A DNA stretch of 64,000 nt. Origin: Hyposmocoma kahamanoa. Its lineage: Eukaryota; Arthropoda; Insecta; Lepidoptera; Cosmopterigidae. Shown one piece after another: positions 33,642-44,530 of the stretch; positions within the stretch are counted from its first letter, which is position 1, and every line of letters starts with the position of its first letter. The translations under genes were made by a program, and so were the position numbers. Under the pieces are notes generated by a model, which saw only the letters and a program-made list of their open reading frames with translations, was not told the DNA's origin and made no database searches. The stretch lies in NCBI RefSeq assembly GCF_003589595.1, contig NW_020653900.1, positions 5,538,049-5,602,048 of the forward strand, written 5' to 3'.

Positions 33642-33856
33642 AACTGCCTCCGTGGCCGAACGGTTACCATGCCGGACTGCCACGCAGAGGTCCAGGGGTT
33701 CGATTCCCGGGCCGGGAGAAATATTTGTATGGCCTACATTTATTTATCTCGCGAGTTTGGGTGTAATTTGTCGTTGTCCATGAATGTGTCCATGGCACCC
33801 GCGACACAGGGTTTCTAGTGCGGGCTATGAGTGTGTGCGCATTATTATTATTATTT
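33642..33856 (+). repeat. SINE family A copy
   Basis: One of the best-preserved copies. It has AACTGCCTCCGTGGCCGAAC at the 5' end, an A box (GTGGCCGAACGG), B box (GGGTTCGATTCCCGG), the body with TTGGGTGTAATTTGTCG, and a pure ATT-repeat tail. Confidence 0.93.
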
Positions 33857-33879
33857 GAGGCCTTCAAATACGCATTCGT

Positions 33880-34100
33880 TACCTTTGTGGCAGAGGAGTT
33901 GCCGTGGTGGTAGTCGATATTGCTCCGAGGAAGCTTCTCGCGAAGTTTTTCTACACTCTGAGCAAGCAGATGTTTACATACCAATCTGCAATTACTGTCC
34001 TTAGGTCCTCAAGCGCTACAGTAGTGTAATGTCCTGATTTGCCGAAGAAAGAAGCAACCATTTTCTTAAATTTGAAAAAGGAACACTCTGTGAGTAGGTT
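33880..34100 (-). pseudogene. Mariner transposase fragment, central part
   Basis: The minus-strand frame gives MVASFFGKSGHYTTVALED then LRTVIADWYVNICLL, the segment of mariner transposases between the first and second catalytic Asp. No catalytic residue is retained. It points away from the second mariner fragment, whose start codon is at 34174. Confidence 0.8.
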
Positions 34101-34173
34101 ACTTTTTAGTTTATGAGACTGTATTTGTTTTTTCATTGTGGAGTCGTTTTGAAAACTGTAAGTCGCTCTTACA

Positions 34174-34465
34174 ATGAATTTCAGTCGTGAAAATTTTCGG
34201 TCCATGATTTTCTAAGATTTTCATTTTGTGGCTTAAGTCAACAAGACAGTTGTCAAAGGCTTCAATTGGCATTTGGTGATGAAGCCTCATGTCGTAGCTC
34301 TGTCTATTCGTGGTTCAGTGAACGTAGACGTGGACGTGATCATCTTCATGACGATGTTCGTGAAGGTCGACCGGCGACTGCCGTTACCGAATTTAATATT
34401 GACACGGTACGACAACTGCGCACAGAAAAAAATACTTGTCAGCAAATTCGTGCTGTATTAGATGT
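34174..34465 (+). pseudogene. Mariner transposase N-terminal fragment
   Basis: ATG at 34174 opens NFSRENFRSMIF and then a stop. The first helix-turn-helix follows in shifted frame (LSQQDSCQRLQLAFGDEA), then CRSSVYSWFSERRRGR and DDVREGRPATAVTEFN, the bipartite DNA-binding domain of mariner transposases. Similarity stops near 34460 at the junction with another repeat. With the fragment at 33880-34100 the two pieces are head to head, so they are parts of two insertions or a rearranged one. Confidence 0.82.
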
Positions 34466-34529
34466 CCTGATTTGCCGATTACAATGGGAAAAGCGCTTAA
34501 CGCTAAAAGTAAATAATCCATATTTAGGT

Positions 34530-34737
34530 ATTGAATGGTAACGGTGCTTGTGAAATTACAGGCATAAGGAACTTTCCAACGTATGTCTCAGGGTGACGGG
34601 CACAGCGGCAGTGCCCCTCAGACTTTTGCGATTTAAAAATCTGGATGTCACTGCAAGTGTTATGTACAAGCGTGTCGCTTACCAGTAGGCGTACAACTTG
34701 TTCGCCCTGTCACGCGATATTAAAAAAAAACATAAGA
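34530..34737 (+). repeat. Dispersed repeat family B, partial copy
   Basis: Starts inside the family at GGTAACGGTGCTTGTGAAAT and continues with ATGTCTCAGGGTGACGGGC, CAGACTTTTGCGATTTAAAA and AGGCGTACAACTTGTTCG to an A-rich run. The head is missing. Confidence 0.8.
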
Positions 34738-34778
34738 CACGGTTGACGAAAAGTTGATAAAAATTAACTTGTGCAGAT

Positions 34779-34996
34779 TAACTGCCTCTGTGTGGCCGAA
34801 CCTTGCCGGACTGCCACGCAGAGGTACCAGGTTCGATTCCCGGGCCGGGAGAAATATTTGTTTGGCCTACATTTATTTCTCTCGTGAATTTCGTGTAATT
34901 TGTGGTTGTCTATGTTTGTGTCTATGGCACCCGCGACACAGGATTTCCCTAGTGCGGGGTTATGTTGAGTACGTTACGTTATTATGTTATTATTAA
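34779..34996 (+). repeat. SINE family A copy
   Basis: Same head, body and GTTATTATGTTATTATTAA tail. A small deletion disrupts the A-box region (GGCCGAACCTTGCC). Confidence 0.9.
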
Positions 34997-35936
34997 TTCA
35001 TAAATATTTTGCAGAGTTGAATAATTTCAGGAGCAATAATTATTTCAAGCACAACAATTTCCTTTTAGTATTTTGTTAATATTAAATTATATTTTGTTAA
35101 GACTTTAAATAAACTGCTGCAATTAATTACTCAATAATAACTAGGAAAGCCAATTTAATTATTATATTGGTATATTCCCGTCTATAATGGAATTTAAAGT
35201 ACATTATGTACAATTAGCTCGTTCCCTGCCATCCGCCAAGTTCAATTGTGCTATACATTGCTGTCAAAGATCAATAACCTCTCCTCGAGTGGTTGTAAAA
35301 AAAACCACTTGCGCGATAGAGAGTGGAGAAATAACAGTTTTTATAAGCTCCGATACGTCTACAAAATCGTTTATTGTGTTTGTAGCATTACCATTGCCAA
35401 CAGCGAGAATATTCAAACTAAGTATACACAGGGTGTAATCGTTAAATGTGCCCAGGCTATTATTTCACAAATATTATAGATATTAAAAAGCTTTAAACTG
35501 ACATCGAAAGTACTTTACCTAATAGGTAAATCGCCATCAATAACTTTTCAAAAACAAAACTAGTAGTATAGAAATTTTAACATTAAAATGTTAAAATTTC
35601 TAAACGCTCCCATATATTTAATATGACATTTGTAGAGAGGTTTTAGTTGACCTATTATAATCTGCCGTTCCAAAACAATTGAAAACGTGTTTATTTTTTA
35701 AAAATTTTGGATACAATATAATCTATAAGAAATATTTATACGACTGAACGTTACATGTCTCTCTATTAAATGTATATTAATAAAAATTTTAAGACATAAA
35801 GGAGAAGTCGACGTAAAATTCACATGAAAATGTGAAAGTTTTTTATACAATACTGAGGGCATACCTACTTGCTTGAATTTGTGTATTTAGTACATTTTAA
35901 TTTACTTTGAGCGTTAAGCGCTTTTCCCATTGTAGT

Positions 35937-36949
35937 TTCCTGGGTTACGACCCAGGTTAATTAAGCAAGCAAGCACGTCATCAGAAACTCAGCAGACTAC
36001 TATAGATTAGTAATATGTGCCTGGAAACATAACAACATTTTCGTTTAGCAAATGGTCCTAACTTGTCAAATATTACTTTTAATGTTTTTTACTTTTTTTA
36101 TTACACGTCTTCCTCTCTTTGGTTTTTTAGTATTTCCTCACATTTGAGAAAAACACTATACAAGCCTCGACGGGAACGGGGATTACTTGATTCGCAGCAA
36201 TCCCTTAGGTACTTCCCGGCATCTGCAGTAATGTAGGTACTATTTAATTCGACGTGTGAAACAAACACTGGAATGAAAGATAACTTAATACAATATAATA
36301 CAACACTGCTTCTTATAAAAAGCCTGATAAAATCTTTTTTCAGGCTTTTTATAGAAATTTAAATTTTGACATCTCCGATTGCCAAGTTATGAATTACTTT
36401 ATCGATACACATCAGCTGTACAAAAATTTATTTTCTTGCAATGAAAAACTGTTTATTATAAATTATTTTGAGGTCGATGATCACCCCGGAAGTGATGTTG
36501 GGCCTGATATTACATTTTAATCGGACTTAAATCGTTTAGTACGTAGGTTTACCTACCTACTGTACGGCAATGTTGGCAATTTTGTGTTGTTGTAACCATG
36601 TTGTAGCCAGCCGTTTACATGTACATATTTGCAAGTTGACGCAATTCTAAATCTGTTTATTTTCCTGTTTACATCATCAGTGTTTGGTAATGTTAAATAA
36701 AGTTCGTTTTAAACAAGTTGATGTAAGTTGATATATGTTAAATTTATTACATTCAATATACTTAATATATATATTGAATGATACAAGAACGGTTCTACTA
36801 CCACAAGACACGTCTGTGTGTGTTGTCTGCGGTTGACAAGCGGTCATTCGCAAATATAATGGGAGTTGAATTAAAAAAAAAAATTTAAATTAAAAATTTA
36901 TTTATTTCTCAATTTGGTTCAACAATGGTAGATCAGGTCCTCCCTTAAG
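35937..36949. other. AT-rich intergenic stretch with short hairpins
   Basis: A 13-bp stem ATAAAAAGCCTGA/TCAGGCTTTTTAT lies at about 36316-36350, and ATTCAATATACTTAATATATATATTGAAT is at about 36750-36779. No gene was recognised. Confidence 0.55.
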
Positions 36950-37370
36950 CAAATTAAAACCTCCCTTTAAAAAAATTAGCGCTGGGGAATATAATTTATA
37001 AAATTTTTAAACAGTATTGGTCCCAGACTAGAACCTTGAGGAAATCTCGAAGTTACACTTTGTAATGAGGAATGTCAGCCATTGACGACAAACATTAATA
37101 AGTCTGTCAAATATATCTTAAACCACCTAATTGAGGTCCATATGCCATAAAAGGACAATTTCTGTAACAAGATATTGGTGAGATACTTTATCAAAAGCTT
37201 TATTAAAATCATTATAGATCATATCAACTTGCACATGGCTGTCTAAGGGCGTATCTATAAAACATACTACACATGATATTAAGTAAGTGCAAGGAGACAT
37301 AGTATTACAACCAGTAGTAAAACCATGCCAAACATCTGACAGATATTTTATGAAATAATAATAAAGCACA
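36950..37370 (-). pseudogene. Jockey-group LINE reverse transcriptase fragment
   Basis: The minus frame has HGFTTGCNTMS, then VDMIYNDFNKAFDKVSHQYL (motif A with the catalytic Asp region) and, after a stop and frame change, SRFPQGSSLGPILFKNFINYI (motif B region). The YADD segment is absent. Frames are broken in several places. Confidence 0.8.
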
Positions 37371-37711
37371 ATAATACCACAGTATCACATTATTTTTCCT
37401 AATACAGTCCATAACATAACCTTAGCAAAGTTGTTTGGATCTGACTATAGCTATGCTTCGACTAAGATAACTTGCGTAACGTATAACAGAACGGTCGCCC
37501 CATATCGTCAGCGTCCTTCGTTAGTATCTAATCACACCTACTCGCTGACGTACTTACCGTCGACTAGAATTTTAATTACAGATCGAAATATTCTTATATA
37601 ACATTGTTTACTAAATATCACAACTTCATTAAGGTGAGCGCCCCAACGCTACGAATTTATAATAGTGTAATGGGCACAATGATGCATTTTTCACAAACTC
37701 TGTAGCAATTT

Positions 37712-37920
37712 AACTGCCTCTGTGGCCGGACGGTTACCACGCCGGATTGCCACGCAGAGGTTCGATTCCGGGGCCGGGAGAAATATTTGTATGACCTACA
37801 TTTATTTCTCTCGTGACTTTGGGTGTAATTTGTGGTTGTCTATGTGTGTGTCCATGGCACCCGCAAGGCAGGGTTTCCCTAGTGCGGGGCTATGTTGACA
37901 GTGTGTATTATTATTATTAT
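37712..37920 (+). repeat. SINE family A copy
   Basis: Head GTGGCCGGACGGTTACCACG, B box GAGGTTCGATTCCG shortened by a few bases, standard body, TTATTATTATTAT tail. Confidence 0.92.
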
Positions 37921-39103
37921 AAAAAAAATCCTATAAGCAACTTTAGTTCTGTGACCTTGGATGACGTTTTAGCTCAGACAATACTTCAGTCTTATCAATC
38001 TATGAGTATGGAATCCTGAACAAGATACAATTTCTTGGAATAGCTTGCGTATACTTCTTTGTAAAACTAGTCCACTGTGTTCCAACTTTGTAAATAATAC
38101 ATCCACCAACAGCTTTTTACTATAATGTCTTCTTGGAACTTAAACTACGTACTTCGATTCCTGAAAGTACGTGGTCTTGTTGTTCGAGGTATGACTGCGG
38201 AGTTCGACAAACCGAATTATTAAACTTAATCGTCCCATCACAGTATACGTAGATACAGTTAATGAACCAAACCCATAAGGGAAGGCGCACTAAAAACTGG
38301 ATTGTTGTACTTATAAGTAACAGTGAATACATTTAAATAGAGTTGTAACTCATCTGCTGCTCATACAAAACCACGTACGCATAAAGTATTATCGCATACC
38401 TGCCAGTATAAAATAATCAAGATCCAAGAACATTAACTGTAATGATTTTAATAACTCAAACTATAGGAAGCCCTCAACTTGTGAATTAAGAAAATTAGAA
38501 GTAGGTTTTACGTACATTAGTGTATTCGTCATCTTTTTATATTTTTTTATTATTTAAAACTTCGTAATATCCAAATTATAGCGCTCTTAATTAATTATGC
38601 TATGTCAGAAAGGTCTTCATAAAAAAAAATATTATTATACTTTATTACGAAAAAGGCCACAAAAAATAAGAATAGAAATATTTAGACACATAACAAATAG
38701 TTAGAAATAAGTACGTATATGTTTTTCACTGACATCACGATGTTTAAAGTCAATGACGTCTCTATTTAAACTGGGCTAAAGGTTGTTTGTCAGTTCTTCG
38801 TCATTAATAACTTAAGTATGAGGATGTACATATTGATAAACAAACATGAGACGCTAGATATGCATTTGCTTTGTTGTATTGTCATTATATTTATTGTATT
38901 TGTTTTTAAGTTTGGTTATGGGTAAAATAGGTATGATCGTTATTTTCCATCAATTGTAATACGTTTATATTTTATTAAAGTTGTTTCGTTACATTGATGT
39001 TATTATTCATACATTCCCATTTAATATCATCATTGCTTTTGTTGGTGAAACTTCTTCTAAGTTTCTCTCATTCTTTCCTGAGCCTCTTTTCGCAACGCCT
39101 CAT
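37921..39103. other. AT-rich intergenic stretch
   Basis: No coding frame with a recognisable domain, RNA gene or repeat element was found. Confidence 0.5.
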
Positions 39104-39249
39104 GTTGCGAACCGGTCTTATACCCGCTCGGCACGAGACGCGGGGGAGGACGACACGGCGAGCGTGACGTCACGGCGAGCGGCAGCGTTGCCGGTGGCTG
39201 TCGATAAGGCGAGTGCCCGTGCCGAGCGGGTATAAGACCGGTTCACAAC
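39104..39249. mobile_element. 146-bp foldback element, TGTTG...CAACA
   Basis: The left arm GAACCGGTCTTATACCCGCT (39109 on) through CGGCACG is matched perfectly over 27 bp by the right arm at 39218-39244, and the pairing extends outward to TGTTG/CAACA with one mismatch. The centre is GC-rich (GACGACACGGCGAGCG) and unlike the AT-rich flanks. No clear duplication. TG/CA ends recall LTRs, but the inverted layout does not fit an LTR. Confidence 0.72.
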
Positions 39250-39590
39250 ATGCTCCCCGGGTTGAAGTATGAAATCTTCAAAGAACTGGAAGAGGACAAA
39301 TATTACTAAAGGCTCTACGTATGGTGCCTCTCTTAGTTTTTATTTATTATATTTGAGTCTAGAAATTTCTATGGAGACAAAAAGAAAACATTGAATAATA
39401 ATAGAAATAGTAACTAAAAATGCAAATAGCCGGTGGAATGTTATCTCATTGGTTTTACAATTTTTGTTTTCACCCAAATTTTTACAAGGTGTATCGTTAC
39501 AACTTGGCATTTTCACGTTTTACAAGAGATCTTGTACCTATGTACAACGATCGCCATGTCACTGTGGCGATGTTTGTAGGCGTGTCACCT

Positions 39591-39617
39591 CGATATGATC
39601 ATTTTGATCATATCAAG
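39591..39617. repeat. Short perfect palindrome
   Basis: GATATGATCA-TTT-TGATCATATC: 10-bp arms with a 3-bp centre, outside any recognised element. Confidence 0.8.
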
Positions 39618-39663
39618 GCGACTCGAACCACGCCCCCACCCAAATCTCCCTTTTTTTCTATAT

Positions 39664-40705
39664 CTATGGAGAACCCAGCTTACCGCAGAGCGATTGCGTA
39701 ATTAAATTAGTCGTGCTGCCGTTGTCGAGCAGCATTCGAGCAGAGTGCACGGTGCGCTTGCCGTCTACCACCTTCACGAGCGCTGTGGAAAGCAAAACGA
39801 GAGGAGTAGTAAACTGTTTCGACTCGTTTGAAGTGGCAAAGTTGCTAGTTGTGGCAATGGCAGGCTCAGGGATGGGCCGTGACTCACGCAAATGCAATAG
39901 CGTATTATGCCTTTTTTTTGCAACATTTACAGGGTACAAGGTTGCAATTATTTTCTAAATGCCCTGGACGTAAACAATTTAGACAGACCTTGGCCTTTTG
40001 TATACGCATTTCAATAGGAAGGGCTCTGAATGTTTCACAGTTAAAAATAAGATGATTTTGATTGCATAAGGGACATATTAATTATTTTTTTTAAGAAAGT
40101 AATTTTTTTTTTTGACTCTTTTTTGTCAATTTTCATTTGATTTTTGACTCTTTGTACCAATAAGTAAATTTGAATTTGTTTTATAAGTTTCTATTTTGTG
40201 TGAGTTACCTTTACTTTCCTGCAGTCTCCAATAAGTCTGCTCTGTTCATAAGAAAGGTAATAAATGTGTCTAAAGAAGGTGGGGTAGTTCGAGTGTTTCT
40301 ATGCTCTTCCCATACCCTGAGAGTGACACTATCAAGTTTCTCGGCCATCATGTGTATTATAAGTGTGTCTCAATGCTCAATAGGCTGTTCTAAGGTAGAC
40401 AGTGCACGAAGATTTTTATTTGTGACGTCTATAAGGCGACGAATAGCTGAACAAGATTCACTACGTATACACTCAATATTGAAAAGTTCCCTGGCGTGGT
40501 TATTAACAAGTAATCTTTTGTTATCGTGCCTATTGCACAATAAATCCCACGCCGAGTCACAATTTTCGGCCTTAAAGTCCAAGTTATCAATAAAGAGCTA
40601 GGCACTACCTTTAAGAAATGCACGAAGATAATGCAACTTATTGATATTATCTATATCCTGCCTGCAATTAATTAAAGAAACAAAAGTATCCCTAGTATAT
40701 ATAGG
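39664..40705 (-). pseudogene. BEL/Pao retroelement gag to protease relic
   Basis: From high to low coordinates, the first part resembles the capsid-like domain of BEL/Pao gag: AFLKGSA, NCDSAWDLLCNRHDNKRLL, LRALSTLEQPIEH, then a WEEH and PSLDTFITFLMNRADLLET-like segment. A zinc knuckle follows near 39950 (CLNCLRPGHLENNC) with KRHNTLLH after a frame change. Next comes a retropepsin-like start in 39664-39939 (LLSTALVKV, then MLLDNGST at the active-site position, where DSG or DTG is usual). Frames are broken several times, no reverse transcriptase or paired LTRs were seen, and the relic ends about 400 bp from the foldback at 39104-39249. Confidence 0.82.
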
Positions 40706-41064
40706 GACGTGAAATAAAAGTGGACTGTATTACAATAGGACTGGTATATTCGCCGTCTCAATTATACGTGTACTCGTTTATAATAAATGCGTAGGGGTCG
40801 ACAGTCGCATCAAGGCATCGAATTGCATGTTTATTTGGTCTATGTCCAGTCAAGGGCATATCAAGCTTGATTCTTTGGACGGTTCTTCTTGCAAGTGGCG
40901 TACAGTTGAATTCAAATTTTAATTACCAAGCGTGACGAGCTTTTGAACTTGTATGTAATTCTTTAGTCGTCCTCTACCTCACCTTTCGTTGATCCTTTTT
41001 TGAAGTTTTAATTTTTTTTCCTAACCTTTATAATGTTCATCAAACTTCCTTCTCTCTTTCTTGT
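40706..41064. other. Spacer, nothing recognised
   Basis: May contain the 5' flank of the BEL/Pao relic. No LTR could be defined because no second copy is visible. Confidence 0.4.
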
Positions 41065-41072
41065 AAAAGTGC

Positions 41073-41353
41073 CATTATAATTATATGGACGTCGGGTCTG
41101 CGCCAAAAAGTGTCCGAACTTATAGGGCGTTAAAATCGTATACAGAGCGTCATTCACGCTTTAGTCTTCGTTTGTTCGACTGACAGCGAAGCAAGCAAAA
41201 TTAGACAGTACTGCGATGACATTACAATTTAAATTCAACGTTTTAGCTTTTTCATATTCCTTTACATGTCACTACGTTTAAATAGGTTGACTTGGGACAT
41301 TTTTTTCGTGGTTTTTGTATTAGACCCGTCGTCCATTTATTTGTAAGTCAATG
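41073..41353 (+). mobile_element. hAT-type MITE, second copy
   Basis: Very close to 27529-27814 throughout, with a few bases missing in the left terminus (CATTATAATTATATGG). The 8-mers AAAAGTGC (41065-41072) and AAGAGTGC (41354-41361) flank it and differ at one base, consistent with an aged duplication. Confidence 0.88.
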
Positions 41354-41564
41354 AAGAGTGCGCATGAAGTTTCTTACTTTGTTCATTAGCTAAAATTGTA
41401 TTAAAGATGCTACTGGTCATTAATAAAAATATAAATAAATATACTACACATTAAGAAATCTTTTTATTATTGTCTATTTATTTAAAACACTTCCATTAGA
41501 AGATATTCTTTGGTTGCGCCCCCCTTTCCAGGTCTTAAATTTCTATCTCAAGATATTTTTTTAT

Positions 41565-41818
41565 TCAACTGATGGGACGAGCAAGTTGTACGCTCGTCCC
41601 GTGGTAAGCGACACGCCTGTTCATAACAGTTGCAGTACCACGCAGAGCTTTAAAACACAAAGATCTGAGGTCACTGCCACTGCGCCCGTCTCACCCTGAG
41701 ACATAAGTTGACAAGCCGCATGTGCCTGTAATTTCACCAGCACCCTTACTTACCCTTCAAAAACCGGAACGCAATTCCATGGTCAGGCTCTTTCACAAGG
41801 AGCTCTACTGCTACTTAA
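41565..41818 (-). repeat. Dispersed repeat family B, minus copy
   Basis: ACTGATGGGACGAGCAAGTTG at one end, then TCACCCTGAGACATAAGTTG, TGTAATTTCACCAGCACCCTT and TCTTTCACAAGGAGCTCTAC at the other. Nearly complete, although the middle has lost about 30 bp. Confidence 0.85.
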
Positions 41819-42135
41819 AAGTTGCCTTGAAGAAATAACTACTTAGCAATAAAGCCCCCGATTGTACGTACATTAGCTTACTCTGTGATGCTTAAATTAC
41901 TTTTCTATGTTGTTATTGTAATTTCGAAAGTGCAATAAAGAATATTTCTATAATACATTCATTCATTCATATTGTTTATAGTATTTCCTTAGTTTAACAC
42001 CATGTAATAAGTAGGTATTTTTTATGATATCAGGACGAACGAGTCGTGGGGCTGGTGGTAAACGACACGCCTGTTCATAACAGTTGCTATGCCAAAGCTT
42101 TAAATCGGAAAGCCACTGCGCCCGTTACCCTAAGG

Positions 42136-42614
42136 GCTCATGACCATATGGTAAGAAAAGTCGCCGGGACTATGCAAGAATTCGTGTCTTTTCGACACAC
42201 GAACAGTGTACACAACTGCCTCGGCGCCGGACAAGAAAAAAATCTTGTCTACCTAAAACACGACGCGCTTTGCCGCTATTGTATGGAGTGAGGTGAGGTG
42301 CATTGTCAGTAAACGAACGTTTATGGACGTGTACGGGTGTCGCTTAGCAATCAACATATCCAACAACATGTTTCTTCCCACAGTCGGTAGTAAAACGACA
42401 GCTACCTGGAAGGCTCGTAATGCACTGATACATTTTACCCTACACACGTCTGTCCGAAAACATTCGTATCGTGTTATACTCATCATTTTCTCGTCTGCAA
42501 CAGACACGACATATTTTCGTGACTAGATCCGACAAAGTTCTTGTCGTGTACAAGACCATTCTCATATTTTCTGTAGCAGACATGTCAAATTCCTAGCGTG
42601 TACACGCGCCCTTA
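42136..42614. mobile_element. Insertion inside family B copy, AAGGGC-ended
   Basis: About 480 bp bounded by AAGGGCTCATG on the left and TGTACACGCGCCCTT on the right, an imperfect inverted pair. The interior has GTGTCTTTTCGACACAC (a palindrome) and CTTGTCGTGTACAAG. The 159-bp part with frames on both strands is not recognisable as a protein. Confidence 0.55.
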
Positions 42615-42692
42615 CACATAAAGTTAACAAGTGGTAGGTACCATTTGGCTGTAATTTCACCAGCACCCTACCCTTTAAAACCGGAACGCAGT

Positions 42693-42889
42693 AAGGTTCA
42701 ACTCACACTGGCGCAGAGTCGAAGCGTCGTCGCGACGCATCCTGTTTGTCGCCTATACCATATTCATCTCTATTTTCCCATTATTAAGGTACAAATATGT
42801 GTTAAGCAAATACGGAATCGCTTTTTGTAATTAAAACCGACGCGACGCAAGGCCTCAACTCTGCACCAGTGTGAATTCAGCCATTAGGC
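42693..42889. mobile_element. MITE of the GGCTCAACTCACACTGGCGC family, shorter copy
   Basis: Begins GGTTCAACTCACACTGGCGC and ends CTGCACCAGTGTGAATTCAG, mirroring the ends of the 289-bp element at 50632-50920. About 90 bp shorter in the middle. Confidence 0.75.
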
Positions 42890-42985
42890 TCACATTACTA
42901 CCTACTTGTTGATTTGGTGGCAGTGCTACTCTAGTTGAACTCTTTCACAAGGAGCTTCACTATTAAAAAATCCTATGTAAAGTAA

Positions 42986-43860
42986 TAAAACTAAATCCAT
43001 TATATTTATTAACTAAACATTTAAATTTTAATTGAATAAGTGTCTGGTGTGCGATAAATTGACTTATTTACTTACGTCACAAGCTTCTTGCAAATTTAAC
43101 ATTGCTAATAAGATAATTAATTTTTCTATTTTTTTAATTTTAAAATTTTTGGTTCGTCTGTTTAGGTAATTCAAAATGCTAAATGTTTTATAAAATAACA
43201 ATGGTTTATTAAACACAAAAAACCGGAGACAGGTTTTAGTGTCGGTACACTAAAACCCGAAAATTATGGAAAATCTAATTTGTAAAGTCACTAGGTCCGG
43301 TTTCGGCCTTCTATAACATCAAAACAACATACAACTATTTATTATATTGACGGTTAAAAGGCGGCTTGCTTTAAACAACAAAATACTCGTAATTCAAACG
43401 AGTCGAACCTACGGATCAAAGTAACAGGATTCAAGGTAAAACAATTCAAATATCGTACGTTACAAATTATTTATGAAGCAAAATGCTTTATGGTACAATC
43501 ATAATCAACATTTAACTAGGTAAGAAAGACGTTTTCCTAAAAAAAAATAAAAGTAGAAACGGCTGATTAAACATGAACATAAATTATGAGCTTATTACGA
43601 GTAAAGTAGACTCATTTTCCTAGTTAAAAAAAACTGAGAAAATTATGTCGATTGACACTATGATGTAGGACATGAACCCCGAATTTGCGATAGAACTAAA
43701 CGCCAAAAAAGTGCTTCAATTGACGTGAAACATAGATCAATAGATGCGGTAAAAATCGCTGATTCCAATGATGTTTATGAAAGTTTTGTAAACCGCCAAT
43801 GGGGAGCAACAAAATAGATTACTCGATCCACATGAATTTATTGTAGAAGGCGAAAACACA
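42986..43860. other. AT-rich intergenic stretch
   Basis: No gene was recognised. GTCGGTACACTAAAACCC at about 43232 belongs to a short local repeat (GGTTTTAGTGTCGGTACACTAAAACC), a 12-bp stem. Confidence 0.5.
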
Positions 43861-43861
43861 C

Positions 43862-43923
43862 CACCCAACCTGGGACCTCTGCATGGCTGTCCGGCATGGT
43901 AACCGTTCGGCCACGGAGGCGTT
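43862..43923 (-). repeat. SINE family A head fragment
   Basis: Complement of the tRNA-like head only: TCTGCATGGCTGTCCGGCAT, GGTAACCGTTCGGCCACGGA. The body and tail are absent. Confidence 0.8.
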
Positions 43924-44094
43924 AACTCTTCTTTTAAATCTTTATTTCATAGGTAAGCAAATTACACTTGAAATAGTTATACTGATTTAAAACTGAACAA
44001 TGAACAAGAAACTCTAGGGGTTGCTCTTTGTAAATATACATTTGAATACATTTATCATTGCAATATTTAATTTAAACATCTTAGGTCGAGACTA

Positions 44095-44252
44095 CCTGCG
44101 ACAGCTAACCGGGTCACTACCACGGATTTATGTCATCCAAGTACGCAGAAGCTGTAATAACCCTTAGTATAAAGTTTTTGTTTCACCATAGTTTTAAACC
44201 TCGTAAATGGCAAATTTTGAATATCAATCGGAATCTTATTAAAGAAGCGTAT
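44095..44252 (-). pseudogene. Jockey-group LINE C-terminal relic
   Basis: The minus frame gives FFNKIPIDIQNLPFTRFKTM then VKQKLYTKGYYS, the typical C-terminal end of Jockey-like RT proteins. The same segment occurs at 56655-56780 on the plus strand. Confidence 0.75.
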
Positions 44253-44254
44253 GA

Positions 44255-44530
44255 ATTTGAGACTTTTTGAAGAAGACTGTATTCGTCGAGTGGGAAAAAT
44301 GTTGGAAATACTCAGAACTGTAAAGGAAAGAAAGTTGCTGTATTTTGGCCACGTAATGAAGGGCAATAGATACCGGATTCTTCAACTAATAATGCAGGGA
44401 AAAATACAAGGAAAGCGTAAAGAGACTGGCTCCACTTTGGCACACATTCCCTCTTACGTGCGACAGCTACAAAAATGAAAATAGCCATGATGGTCGCCAA
44501 CGTTCGTAGAGAGCGGCACACTAAGAAGAA
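44255..44530 (+). pseudogene. LINE reverse transcriptase C-terminal relic
   Basis: Frame one gives RRVGKMLEILRTVKERKL, LYFGHVMKGNRYRILQLIMQ and GKIQGKRKETG. After a frame change come ATKMKIAMMVANVRRER and a stop region. This is the C-terminal part after the RT core of a LINE group distinct from the Jockey piece that abuts it in the opposite orientation. Confidence 0.78.

Larger units (their letters stand above)
34483..35936. mobile_element. Candidate 1.45-kb element with ~38-bp terminal inverted repeats
   Basis: ATTACAATGGGAAAAGCGCTTAACGCT at the left end (34483) is mirrored by AGCGTTAAGCGCTTTTCCCA ending near 35936, with the match running into AAAGTAAAT on both sides. A family B copy and a SINE family A copy (34779-34995) lie inside. 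No transposase frame. No matching target duplication was found, so two separate solo ends remain possible. Confidence 0.5.
42030..42985 (-). repeat. Dispersed repeat family B, minus copy split by two insertions
   Basis: Family B sequence is present at 42032-42135, 42615-42692 and 42890-42975. The first gap (about 42136-42614) holds a foreign segment bounded by AAGGGCTC and GCGCCCTT. The second gap is the MITE at 42693-42889. Joining the three pieces restores the family order, which supports insertion rather than rearrangement. Confidence 0.75.

Noticed and set aside
39104..39249. A solo LTR of the neighbouring BEL/Pao relic
   Set aside because: The TG/CA ends fit, but 27-bp perfect inverted arms are not an LTR feature, and no second copy or 4-6-bp duplication was seen.
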